From Naganishia liquefaciens (lineage: Eukaryota; Basidiomycota; Tremellomycetes; Filobasidiales; Filobasidiaceae), in the NCBI GenBank assembly GCA_013423385.1, contig BLZA01000009.1, forward strand, positions 744,001 to 808,000: a stretch of 64,000 nucleotides of DNA, in the 5' to 3' direction. Position numbers and translations under genes: made by a program. How positions within the stretch are numbered: position 1 is the stretch's first letter; every line of letters begins with the position of its first letter. Of the stretch, positions 11,094 to 22,598 are shown piece after piece. Below the pieces are notes generated by a model. That model made no database searches, was not told the DNA's origin, and saw only the letters and a program-made list of their open reading frames with translations.

Positions 11094-12204
11094 GCTTCGG
11101 AGTGTCGTTTACCCAATGCCTGCGGGCTTCCGCCGCGCAGTCTTTAGCGTGCCCGTGTTCTCGATCAAGACACACGTGAAGAAAGGATACATACCTGCAA
11201 AAAGCATGCGAAATCATCACCTCGATGAGATCTGCCGTATTGTCATACTATATCAATGGGCCAAATCTCGAGCTTCCGATATGTGTATTTCTTGAGACCG
11301 ACATACGGACCATTATGCACGGTCAGCCGTATGACCTGAGCTGAGCACTGTATCGGTGCTTGTGTTTCAGGGCGGACTTTACCAACTTTAAGCTGGTCAT
11401 GATCAACCAACAACAGCCTAACTGACGGCTGCCGCATAGCACAAAAGGAAATGGGGACCGAAGAACAGCAGGCCATCCACTAACGATCAGAATGACGCAA
11501 AGCAAACCATTACCTAGATTGTCGTAAGCTCGGATGCTCTAGGACGTTGCTAAGAAGACATGCTATAGGCTGAGCCCCGTGCTGGATTCAAGAAGAAAAA
11601 AAGATGGGGACGACTCACCGCAAGCCGCCCCTAGCTCAACTTTGACTGGTAATTGGCAACTCAGGTCCAGACAGTTTTCCCAGGCTTAGGGCTGGATACC
11701 TCTACGAACCTTATGTCAGTATGCCTTCTGCACCTGTTCGTCCAGCAGCGTCGCACGATCCTCCAACAGTTTCACGGGCGAACACGGCATACTTTACACG
11801 CCGAATGTTAGGAAATACTTGGACGCATACGCTTTGGAAACGCAGCTGTAGACATAGATGTGGCTTCCACGCAGCGGTACAGGATCTCTCTCAACAGTGG
11901 GGGGGGGGGGAGGGGGGCGGGCAAGCTCCTCGGCGGGAGCGCAGATCTATCGCTTCAGTGTCGCCATGGATCCCCCGTTTTCACACGGGGGATTGAAGAC
12001 CCGTTGAAAGGGGATGTGGTATATCCGGGCATCCTGCAGGAGTTGTACAGCATGGAAATGGAAGTTATAGGAGTGCGCGCGAGAGAACCAGAGCATGCAT
12101 TGATGACAGTATGTTGAACAATCCATTTGACCTGGTTCGCGGGCGGTTGGGACTTGTATAACTAGAGCCGCAAGATGTGAAAGACTGCGACACGGCTCTT
12201 AAAT
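11094..12204. other. Convergent intergenic region, 1.1 kb
   Basis: It lies between the stops of the CDF gene and the PhyH-like gene. Open frames up to about 90 codons exist on both strands but have no domain and no codon pattern I would trust. A long G tract near 11900 is listed separately. Confidence 0.5.
11899..11921 (+). repeat. G-rich tract
   Basis: Twelve consecutive G bases, then A, six G, C and three G. Such a run can form a G-quadruplex and is also a common place for sequencing length errors. It sits in the 3' side between two convergent genes. Confidence 0.8.
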
Positions 12205-13589
12205 TCATGCAACTTGACCATGACCCAGCAGATGAGGCAAAGGCAAATCGGCGCTTGGCTGTAGCCTGTATGATAAGGGAACCGATGGAAGATGTTCAGT
12301 ACGGAAGATAGAGTTATTCACAGATAGAAGGCGCGGCGTACCAATTTTGGTGGTCGTATTCGAAACCTTCAGCGCCCTCAATCATATGGAAAGTGTAGAT
12401 GAACCGCGTCTTGTCTGATAGGTTATGAGGAGATTGGTGCTGGACTCCTCCTGAGCAAGATCATCAGCGATCTGCGGCCCAAGTCATCCTGGTCGTCATC
12501 ACTGCTCACCATGTATGATAACGAGGTCCCCTGCTCCGCAACATTCCTGCTTCCAACCGGGCTCCTTCTCCCAGTCAGTATCTGCCTCATCTTGCGCCCC
12601 CGGAATGTCAAGGAAACCAGTTCCCCCGTCTGGCAGCCTGACGAAGCGCTTGGTGATCGTCTTTCGTTTATGCGAGCCCGGAAGAAAGGACTAAGGTATG
12701 ACCAGATCAGTTGAGGCGATCGCCTTGCGGCTCAGTCTCTTACCAGAGCACCATTCTCAGCCGTACACGGTTCAAGCGCGATCCAAAAGCCCACCGCAGA
12801 GGGAGGATTGGTGTACAGGAACGTAGAATCGTTGTGAATGGGTACTGGAAGACTATTCAGTTACACCTATCGATTGATCATACGGTCCTTACCTTTCCCA
12901 CCGATCCGTGGCTGTTTACAAATTATCATGGACTGAAGCACTGATCGACATTTTCGGATTAGCATAATAAGGGCTTGAAGTGGTGTTACTTGCCGAGAGG
13001 ATCTTTATGGACGGCCAGATCACGCGCCAGGTCCTGAAGCCCCTTATTCGCAAGCGTTTGTTCTTTGAAGACAGGATCTAGCTGACACAGCGCGTGGCCA
13101 ATCTTGTTGATGCTCTGCTGTTTCGGTACCACAAGTTTCTTCGGGTTCGCCGGGTCCAACGCTGACGGTTCAAAGAAAGCACTTATGCGCGACGATGAGT
13201 CCAGGAAGTATTGGTCGCCTAGCAAGCGGATCAGCCGAAAAGTCATATTCGCTCGTCTGCGTCACGTCAACTTGCCAATATGTCGACCTTGCTCGGCAGT
13301 AGTGAACGCAGTCTGCCATACACAGAGATGTCACGCAAAAGCTCGAGAAATGCAAGCAGAAATTTTACCATGGGATGGGTCTCCAAGTCCACCTCCTCGA
13401 TCAACTGCTTGGCCCGCGTGAGCATTGCCTCCACAGCGTCTTTGTTAAAGAAGCCCGGAATCACGAGGTAACTATGTGATCAACGAGGCATGAAATTGCA
13501 TGAAGGTTCGCCGCAAGGTTGTAAGCCCAAACTAACCCATTCTTCAGGAATGCTTCCCTTTGGGCTGGATCCAGTCGTCCTGCTGCCAT
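12205..13589 (-). CDS. Phytanoyl-CoA dioxygenase (PhyH) family protein
   Basis: Fe(II)/2-oxoglutarate-dependent oxygenase of the PhyH family, which hydroxylates fatty acyl or other small substrates. The protein starts [20 protein letters not shown], a standard PhyH opening, followed by VIPGFFNK. The iron ligands are visible: an HxD motif as HND in the piece [19 protein letters not shown], and the distal His in [13 protein letters not shown], whose Arg would bind 2-oxoglutarate. Between them lie ENGAL, LPGSHKR and [11 protein letters not shown]. The C-terminus ends LLGHGQVA at TGA (12205-12207). About seven exons with short introns are needed, one separating the start exon (13589 to about 13537) from the rest. 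Fungal relatives of this type resemble human PHYHD1. The substrate is unknown and there is no peroxisomal SKL tail. Confidence 0.88.
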
Positions 13590-14116
13590 GCCACTCGACG
13601 AATTCGTGACTCAGTGATTTATGAGGGTATCGGTTTGCGTTCGGACTCAGGTAAGCTTCTGCGGAATCTTAGAGGACGAGGAGGCAATCACTCTAGCATG
13701 ATACGCTTCGAGGCGTGCATCGACGTATCAGGCCAACATGTCGAGCGGCGCCGGGCATCTCCGCTCCAACTTTGCATCCGGCATCCGCTCGCGATCGGTC
13801 AGTCGCGGCGCGTGTTTCGGCGCGGATGCCTTGCCCGATAATGAGCTTGACTGATGCCCCTAGGCATGACTGCTCTGTCAGTCATTAAGTCGTTTTCGTT
13901 CAAGAATCACAGGTAGCACGGAGATAAATTTCCGAGTTGAGGAAAGCGGACTGTTGCACTGCTTTTGCGGAATCTATAAGATATTACAATGGTGATATAT
14001 ACATCCCGCTCAGCAAATGGTGTCGAAGCCGCAGCGAGGGTGTAGTTGCGTAAATGTGTCATGGTCTTCATCTAGCGCGCATTCTCAGAATGCTTTCTCA
14101 CTCCGTAGAAGCGGCG
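13590..14116. other. Intergenic, promoter side of the PhyH gene
   Basis: About 530 bases between the PhyH start and the synthase stop, both minus strand. Short frames only and no recognised motif. Confidence 0.5.
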
Positions 14117-16062
14117 CTATGCAATACGCCGCGCGTGATCGCTCATCTCCAATTCATATTCCGGCGAGGTGTTTCTATCTGCTGGCGAATCGGAAAATGC
14201 TGAGTATTGACGACGTGCTCGAAGCGCGGTCGAATCGGGCTGATCATCAAAAGGAGAGGCAGTCCGTTGGGCCTTCTCCTGTTCTGCGGCTGCGAGGGCG
14301 GTCGCAGCTACAAGAAAGCGCGCCGCATTGATTCAGTATCGAGCCCTACGCGCTGAAAATGAAGACCTACGATCTCCAATACCCGCTCGAGTTCCCCATC
14401 CAGTCTCGTGTAAAGTGAAGAGAGCGTAGATTTTCATGATGGCGCTGAATAAGATTGGATTATGCATGATTAATCGAGAGCGATTTTTTTAGCATGATTC
14501 CGGATACTCACAAGTAGTATCCAAAGAGGATCCAACATGGTACGTAAATTATATGGGCAGGATTATACCATAGATAGGGCAAGAGTTTGGCGGTGCGTGT
14601 TGCCGTCAACCAAACAGCATACTTTGAAAAACGACTGTGGTCAGAATAGATCTCGCAGTGACTAAATCTTCCCGGATGACTTACAGACAAGATGATGTTC
14701 CTTCAGAAGAGACCAAGCAACGTAAATTTCCTGACGACTAGTGACCTATTTGTGAACTCACCAGGCTGGCAAGTGGTAGCCTCCGTCGTCTTTGTTCTTC
14801 GTACTTTTCACCAAAAGATACATGACCAGGCACGGTCCTACCAGCAGCGTCAAGGGATTGATGAATTTGTCGATCATGGTATACGCAACGTATGGATGCC
14901 GATGCCAAATATGACGCTCCATAAAGATACTTCTGAAGTCTGACCTCCAGGTATTTCGCGTCCAGCGCAAGACTTGTTTCAGGAATCTCCAATTCGGCTT
15001 CATTGTCGAAAGCAATTCCGCTTCTTTGCAAACCTGGACATATGTGTTCCAGCCATGTGAAACCATCCACCGTGTCAGGAATTTGTCATCTCCACTATTC
15101 AAGTGGTATTTGGGGTTTCCGAGCCATAAATCGTTCGTAAACCCATGCAGGAATTCGGGATCCTTGAGGATGATCGTGCGGTATGCTGCTGTTCGCCCTG
15201 ACAGACAGGGGATGCCACCGTCGATGTGAGTCGACGAGGCGATTTCGAAATTTCTAATGGTGAGCCGCATGGCGGCAAGCACTTCCCACATCGTCATCTT
15301 GTGGCCCACAGGCTGTACCCTCTGTGACGTGCCCACTCCGCCAATTTGCTGGTCCTCGAAACACGCAAGAACGTATGGTAAAAGGGTTGGCGGCCAAATA
15401 GCATCGTCATCCGCGAATACAATAATGTCGGTGGTGGTGTTACGAATTCCATGCGCCATCTGCAAACGCTTGTTGGCGAACGGTACTGTCAGGACGCGGA
15501 TCTTGGAAGGATCCACGGATTGAGCAAGTTCTTCCAGCGGGCCTTTCATCCGCTCCTCGGTGACGATGATGATTTCTTTTGGGTTTCCTTCTAGCCAGGA
15601 ATGCGCAGCCTCTGCAAACCATGGTCAGCTCAATCGGTTGATACCTTCAGGTGATCTAAAGGCGCAGACTTACCCTTGAATTCCTCTCCCGCGTCAATTG
15701 TCGGGACGATGATAGTCACATCCTCGTGTGCGAAGTAGGTCGGGTACTCCGGCAGGGGAATGGGCCGATATACAGCTCTTGCCGCCAACCTGATGAGATA
15801 CCAGAAGTATCGCTGTGAAGAAGAAGAACTGCCTGTTAAACTTTCTCGTCTTACTAGCGGTTTGCTTCCTAGAACGCCAACGTACGTAGAATCCGATGAC
15901 TCCAAACGGCACAACTGTCGATTATGATAGACTCAGCAAGATTCCATCCGAGTTGAGGAGCAGGGCACTTACAAACCGGGAACTTGTCAGCTGTCAAATA
16001 CCTGTAAAGGAGACGCCGTTGTTAGTCAGATCGGTATGTAAACGGTTTCCGGCTTACAGCAT
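14117..16062 (-). CDS. CPS1: Family 2 polysaccharide synthase, Cps1/hyaluronan-synthase type
   Basis: Processive plasma-membrane glycosyltransferase. Cryptococcus Cps1 is reported to make hyaluronan for the capsule surface. The product starts MLYLTADKFPVF with an N-terminal membrane helix, then a GT2 catalytic core: VTIIVPTIDAG, the DxD-type FADDDAIWP, GGIPCLSGRTAAYR, a GDDKFLTRW acceptor-site motif and the QVLRW (QxxRW) motif. Further membrane helices follow (MYLLV region, LLPYLWYNP, VPCWILFGYYF), then TLHETGWGTRAGIGD and a hydrophilic tail ending MSDHARRIA at TAG (14117-14119). About eight exons. The intron around 14642-14763 is longer than the others, and another small exon there cannot be excluded. 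An in-frame stop just upstream of the ATG supports the start. Chitin synthase is a less likely alternative because its extra motifs are missing. Confidence 0.9.
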
Positions 16063-16941
16063 GTTTGTAGGTCGTTCTCTGCTACGACCTTAGCAGGCCT
16101 GGAAGCCGACAGTCGAGCAGTCCTGACTCCGACTCAGCGAGCGATAAAGCAATGACGGCGTTGAAATAGATACAAGAATCGTTCTTTGCAAGAAAATAAA
16201 TATCAGCTTCAGAGCTCGGACGATCGGGGCCCATCGATGGTGACAGACCTGCTGCAGTGACCACCGCGTCGAGCCTGCACGAACTGCAGATCTTCCCTCC
16301 GAAAGAAATGATTGTCGTCACCTTTGGTCCTTTGATGCTGTATATCGAGCTTCGCGTCAATTGCTGTCAAACGACCATGATCTGAATTCCCGCAGCATAG
16401 CCTGACGTAGAAACGATCGCGCTGTTTACGTTTCACCCAGTTATTCACCCACAGAAGTCAAAACGCGGGGTTTATTTTAGGCTCACGCGCCTGGATAAAA
16501 GAAAACAACGCGACGAAGGCAGTGACCTAAAGGCAGTGTACATGATGACGATCCGTCGATCAATTTCTTCCGGCGGCACTCACATACGATGGAATGGTTT
16601 GCTGCCCCTCAGGTCGCCCTTCATAGGTCTATAGATCGTAGAATCACTGACTGCAATACCCTTTCATCAGCTATTAGGCCAGACCTGTACTTTCTAGTGC
16701 TGTCCAACTGAGAATTCGGAAACGAAGCGCAGAGGGATTCTATCATTGTCGATAATCGAAGAACTACTCACTACATTGGGGGTCCATCGCGAGGATGTCA
16801 GTTCATTGACCCGACAGAACGGGAGTGTCATGCGTTACATGTAAATGTCGCCAAGTGCATATAACGAGCTCGAAGATGATTTCGCTACTACTGTTTTACA
16901 ACCGGAATACAAACCCGAAAGACGTCTCCGTGTCTCACGCA
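16063..16941. other. Intergenic, promoter side of the CPS1-like gene
   Basis: About 880 bases between the synthase start and the stop of the Rieske-DUF455 gene. No coding pattern or motif is convincing. Confidence 0.5.
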
Positions 16942-19147
16942 TCATGTCAATCTAGGGTGAATCCGCAAATCCCCCTCCTGCTCCAGCTTCTCCAAAGCTT
17001 TGCGTTGCTCCGCACTGACACCAGCTTCGACAGAAGCTTTGTCTTTTGGTGCAGTCGCGTTGTCTTGCTGCTTGCCGGATGAAGCTTGCCAGCGGGAGAC
17101 AGCAAACCCCTCGAGATCGGTATAGTATTCGGCACCCATTCCGGCTGTAAGACGATCTGCAGAATTGAACGGACCCTTAATTTTCTGTTAACAAGCGAAT
17201 ATTAAAGATGAGATTTGAAAGGATCTTTTTCACGGGGGCCTAAGCCACTCACCCCTCTGAAGTTCTCACGAACTTCTTTACGGAATTGCTCAACCGGGTC
17301 TAGATTCATTCTTTCGCAGCTAGAATGCGCCAGATCAGCTCACTGATAAATTGAAGCAGTAGTAACAGAAACATACATCCAGGTGAACCACCGATGCCCA
17401 GTCGTGACATCTGTTAGAAAAGCCCGATATATCATAAGCAAACTTGTTGAGCTGGATGGATCCCCAACTCACGCGTGATCTCATCGTTATGAATAACTTC
17501 CAGGACCTTCACACTTTCCATGTCCTTGTTCTTTCTGAATTTCTCGATCGTCATGGGGTTGACATCCAGACCTCTTGCTTCCGCTACAAGGTGAATGATA
17601 GCCAATCGCGACAGAAGCGAGTGAGAGGTTTCCAATGCTGAATCCCAGAGTCCAGCGTGGACTGCGTACGCAACAGTGAGTATCATACCCCTGCGTATTA
17701 GAGAATATGCCTACCTGAATGTGCTCCAAAGTAAGACCCCAATTCCTGTACGAGATTCAGGTCAATAATCATCAGCAATGGATTTGCGCCATACATACCT
17801 CCAGTCGTCTGCTCAATAGGCTGAAATGTTTCGCTTCGTCTTCTGCGACCTGATGAAGCCGGGCAACTGTGAATACCACGCTGCCTTGCATTGATCTGAC
17901 TGTTGTCACGCACCTTTGCCCAATCAAGGAAGAATTCGGCAGGAAGCCGCTCTCCATTAACTTCGAAGTCGGCAAATCGCGCTATGATATCCCATCTGCA
18001 TGATGGACGAACGCCGTATCAGTAACACACGGAGGTGTAAAAAAAAAAATTCGGTCGACTTACGCCAGGTCGATCGCCCATTGCTCTATATTGGCTAGCG
18101 CATCTACACAACGGCGATGGCGACGGCGACGCTCAGATCAAAAGCGACTGGATTATCATCGGCGATAAACGACTTACGGAGCATCAGAATCCTGCTTTTT
18201 TCATTACCTCCCTTCCCGCGATTCTTAACGTTCCACACATCCACGGTCTTGATCGACTCTCCCCGTGGCGGGATGAACCCTTCCACGGTCCGCCCCTGCT
18301 TAACGTCCTCGGCCCTGGATATCCGTTCCGCCTCCTCCGCCTGTGATAATGGCTCGAAAAGCGATTTGGCAGCACTGACGTCCTTCTGATTCGGTTTAAG
18401 ACTTTTGAATTTGCCGGTACGGAGCGCTCCCAGAGTCTGTCTTGTAAGGCGAATCTTGTCCGGTGCTGAAGACGTTTGAAGTATAAGTAGAGCCGAAGAA
18501 AGTAAGGTCTTTGTCGGAAGTTCATCGTCAGCCTCTACCCCTGGTTTTGCCGAGTCGCTGTCCAGATTGAGTGTTCGAGTCAGCGCTGATGTGATAGAAG
18601 AGATTATTCCTGTTGTTGCTCTCGAGCCTTCGCTGGCAGGCTGCTCCTGTCTCTGTTGCGCTGGCGGTGGTGGGGGATCGGCAAAATCCTCGCTAACACC
18701 GCGCACTTCAACGACCTCCCACTGATTTCTGGCCGGAGTGTCCTCGTCCGAATTCTTTCCCTCTACTGCCGGTTCCTCAACGTAGACATCCCAAGACCGT
18801 TTCGTTGCTCTGATCTCAACCGTATAGACACAAACCGACATTCCCGTCGAGCTCGATCCATCGCGAAGGTCAAAGTCGTAGAGATGCCATGGACAGACGA
18901 TTGTTCGGCCTGGTTGACCGACGACATCCTCCATATCACGCATTTCGGGCTCTAGATCCCACTGCTGTCCTTCCGATGCCGACTCCACTGTGCTTGATGT
19001 TCCGGACTGTTCGATATGTTCTTGATCTTCTTCCTCTTCTGCGAATTCGGCATGGGACAGTGGCGCCGAGAGATGCGGACATGTTGCCTCCATACAGTAC
19101 ATCTCTACGCCCTTGAGCAGAACATCCCCGTTCTCCATTCGCTGCAT
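16942..19147 (-). CDS. Rieske [2Fe-2S] and DUF455 ferritin-like fusion protein
   Basis: One gene appears to join two iron modules. The N-terminal part has the Rieske ligands CPH (C-x-H, in ATCPHLSAPLSH) and CPWH (C-x2-H, in CPWHLYDFDL). A linker of roughly 200 disordered residues follows, then DUF455, a ferritin-like di-iron fold related to MiaE. Its segments are HALANIEQWAIDLAWDIIARF, EDEAKHF, VHAGLWDSA, AEARGLDVNP and HNDEITHV, giving Glu and two ExxH sets (EAKH, EITH) for the di-iron site. The end is LRIHPRLT at TGA 16942-16944. Seven or more exons splice in phase across both parts. The true start may lie upstream, because the Rieske frame stays open to about 19270 and a 36-residue start-like stretch begins at 19469. 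The substrate is unknown. An electron path from the Rieske cluster to the di-iron centre is inference. Confidence 0.85.
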
Positions 19148-20750
19148 TGCTGCATCCTGAGCGACGTCTCCGTCGAAGTGCAGTCCTGCCTTGGAGATCG
19201 GCGATAAGCGAAACAGTAATAATTTATGATATCGTTTTGGAGAGGACGTCGTCCGCAGTGATAATTGAAAACGCGTGTGCGTGGATAGGTGATCGAGTGT
19301 GCATATTCTTTATTGAAAGACCTTGAGACAGGTATGAAGCGGGAGTCAGACTGTCTGACTTACCTGAGGAAGCGTTTCTGCGATCGTGGAGTGGTGATTG
19401 ACGGCATAGCGGGGATGGAGCAGGTTGACCCTCAGAAGGTTCCTCTGTTGAAGCTTGCACAACGGTCAAGGGAAACCTAGAGAGCTATCTAGAGTAGCCG
19501 TCTCATCTTGTCGGTCGAACGGAGATAGTTCTCCAGATAGATCGTCTGAGACACGCGACGAGTTACGGTGATCGACGGCGGATGCATCTGTGGAGGTGTG
19601 TTTTCATCTTTCCGCTGGCTAGTAGCTTGGCGAGTCCCCTATCTTTAGTGGATTGGCAGAGGTGGTAGCAGCTTCGAACTCGACAGGACCTCAGAATACC
19701 ACTATAGCCCACGATATATCCTATGCATTTCTCGGACTCCTCGCTAGAAAAAGCCTAGCATTAATGATAGCGACTTCAAAGTCAATGTAGCCTGTCGAGG
19801 CTAAAGTCGTGAATGATAGATGAACGCGATCATTGGTAATTGAAGCAACGCACCGCCGACAGCGACCGAGACTGCCATTTTTCCATCGAGCAAAAGACTA
19901 ACAAAGTGTCCAACAGCCATGGAACAATCGGACTTATGGTCGCAAATGTCTCACGACCACGACACCGGGCGTAGGGGAAATCAACCCAGGTGGACCCGCT
20001 GTTCACCCGAGCTGAACGCGGACACTGTGACAGGCTGCTCTGCTCAAGGCGTTCCCGCTCCGGCACAGCTTGGCAAAGGGACCATCCATGCGATCTTGTT
20101 CAATTGTTGCAGCATGATTTCACGCATTACCTGTACTGTGGTACCTCAGTTGGATACCAGATCGCTGTCTGTAAATGTACTGAATAGCTAAAGCAGGCTC
20201 TTCAAGGAAGAATGAGGAATGTTATGCTCATAGATAGCTGCTAAGGACTGTCTTCGCCTTGCGCTCGGAGATCTTACAGGGACAAAAGCATAGCTCCATG
20301 TCGGAATGGCTCGAGTTCTTCGCCTGTCCAGGCGTGTCGCGGTGCAAAGCTCGCTGCAAGCTCATGTCTTACAGTGATAATTGCAACGGATTTGGCATAC
20401 ACTTCTCGCAGTCAGCGTCACAAAAGTCAAGATCTTTGCATATTCGAAGACTCCTCGCGATCCCCGTGAACGCGCTCTTACTCTCAGGCGCAAGTTTCAG
20501 TCTGACTCTGGGCTCGCTGGCCGATGCGCGGCGGAGAGCGCTGCGAATTCCGCGGGACGGTTCAGCCAGAGCGTTTCCGTGCGTCCGGAACGATGCCGAC
20601 GTCAAGTCGCGGTAACGACGCCGGCGCCTGCCCCCTTCCGCGCGTCGCCCCGGTCGAGACAGGAACCTTCAACCTTTCTACCCAGGCCAATTATCAAAAG
20701 GGATTATCCCCACCTAGGAAGCAACTTTCTCTCGTAACTTTTCCATCATC
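19148..20750. other. Intergenic, divergent promoters
   Basis: About 1.6 kb between the Rieske-DUF455 gene (minus) and the ribosomal protein gene (plus). The left 300 bases may hold the missing 5' exon of the fusion gene. The right 150 bases are CT-rich and end in pyrimidine tracts, as expected for a ribosomal protein promoter. Short frames near 19919-20191 and 20259-20615 have no support. Confidence 0.5.
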
Positions 20751-22072
20751 ATGTCGGACGTCAAGCTCCCCTCCGTTTTGGCTGCTCAGCCCGAAGACAT
20801 CCAGCTCTTGTTGGCCGCGCAATGCCACATCGGTACCAAGAACTGTGACAAGTCCATGGAAAACTACGTTTGGAAGCGACGGGCAGACGGTGAGTTGTGG
20901 TGCAGTCGCGAGAAGCGGTTGCGACGAGGATGCAGGCTCGGGGATGCTGGACGTGCGGAACATGGAGGATTCGGAGTTGGCAGAAGGAAGAGACGAAGGG
21001 CTGGTTCTCCGGAGGACAGATCCTGCTAGCAGAAGCAAGAGAGGCGAGAGGAAGCAAGGGACAGGCAACGAATCGCGAAGAAGAAATACCGCTTGCGTCC
21101 CATCGTCCGATCTTGCATTCTCGTCCTGAATGTCATTATTCATAACGTGGAAACTCATAAATGCAATCCACAGGTGTCAACGTTATCAATGTCGGCAAGA
21201 CCTACGAGAAGATCGTCTTGGCCGCTCGAATCCTCGCTGCCATCGAGAACCCGGCGGACGTCTGTGTCATCTCTGCTCGACCTTACGGTCACCGAGCGGT
21301 CTTGAAGTACGCTGGTTTCACCGGTGCCAACGCCATTGCTGGCCGATTGTACGTGGGAGCGAGCCGATGGGCACATACAGGAAGAGGCTGAGGATTTCGT
21401 CTTTCCCTTACAGCACCCCCGGTAACTTCACCAATTACATCACCCGATCGTTCAAGGAGCCCCGAATCATCATCGTCACCGACCCCCGAGTTGACCACCA
21501 GGCCATCCGAGAGGCCGCCTACGTCAACATCCCGTGAGTGCAAGGTTTGGCGATATCGTATCACGAGACTGACACTGCATCCCTTTTAGCGTCATCGCCT
21601 TGTGCGACACCGACGCTTCGTTGAAGTTTGTTGACGTTGCCATCCCCACCAACAACAAGTCCCGACACGCCATCGGTCTTGTCTGGTACTTGCTCTGCCG
21701 AGAAGTCCTCCGATTGCGAGGATCCATCGGCCGAGGTTCCGATGCCTGGGGTGTCCTTCCCGACTTGTTCTTCTACCGAGACCCGGAGGAGATCGAGCGA
21801 GAGGCCGCTGACAAGGCCGCCGCTGCCGCTGCCGCCAACGAGGTCCCCGCCGAGGCCGCCCAGGCCCAGCCGGAATGGGATGCCACCAACACTGACGCCC
21901 CCGCTGGTTTCGCCGCTGAGCCCACCGCGCAGAGTGAGTTGAGCCGAGTGCTGTCTTTGTCCATGATGCAGGAACTGATGCGGTATCCTTCGCAGCCCTC
22001 GACTGGTCCGCTGACGCTGCCGCTGGTGACTGGTCCGCTGACGCTCCTCAGCAGGCTAACTCCACCTGGTAG
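20751..22072 (+). CDS. RPS0: 40S ribosomal protein uS2 (S0/RPSA)
   Basis: Small-subunit ribosomal protein needed for 18S rRNA 3' processing and 40S stability, homologous to the laminin-receptor precursor. Five exons splice cleanly: the first exon ends in a split Gly codon at 20889, then a 284-nt intron, [19 protein letters not shown], a 65-nt class intron, [18 protein letters not shown], another intron, [19 protein letters not shown], and a last small intron before [11 protein letters not shown]. Family signatures include [17 protein letters not shown] and the C-terminal Trp repeats (DWSADAA, DWSADAP) that end NSTW at TAG. The first intron is about five times longer than its neighbours, as is common near the 5' end of highly expressed fungal genes. 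Confidence 0.97.
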
Positions 22073-22598
22073 ATTGCTTGGCCTGCGCGCTGAGTAGGGA
22101 TATTCGTTTCGTGTGGCTTTTTGGAGCGGTGATCTGTGGAAAAACTCTATATTTTTCGATGTATGATTAGACGACACAGACGTACCAAGATGCTGGATGA
22201 GATGGATGATCGACGGCTTCTCGCACTTTGGCAATGCTCAATGATTCGTCTTGAGATCGAAAGATACCCTTGCCCCTCATCACCATAGGCCCCTAGTGTC
22301 ATCGCTCACGTAGGAGATTCCTGAGACCCGACCTATCAGCTCTTTCGGAGGGCACCCAGATCGACGGGTTTTGCTCTCAACTTCCCTGGGATTTGAGTCT
22401 TTCATTCATCCTCGTTGTGGTGCTCAACGAGATCATCAGCAAGCACGGACCGATATGGGGAGCGGCCGCACTGTCAGGCAGAACAGTGATTCCATATCCT
22501 CCATCCCGACGCTTAGTGTATTATTAGATCACTGAGAACCAAGCCCATATCTTCTAGCTCAGCTTCTTCCGTTGCTCAATCGCTAAGCATGAAATGTG
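22073..22598. other. Convergent intergenic region
   Basis: About 525 bases between the stops of the uS2 gene and the GGQ protein gene. It should hold both 3' untranslated regions and polyadenylation sites. No coding signal is seen. Confidence 0.5.

Noticed and set aside
14017-14331. Plus-strand frame over the CPS1 tail
   Set aside because: The minus strand here splices in phase onto the synthase C-terminus (GIGDPATALAAAEQEK), so the plus frame is a shadow.
20524-21129. 201-codon plus-strand frame across the uS2 leader and first intron
   Set aside because: It overlaps the ribosomal protein start in another frame and runs through a clear intron.
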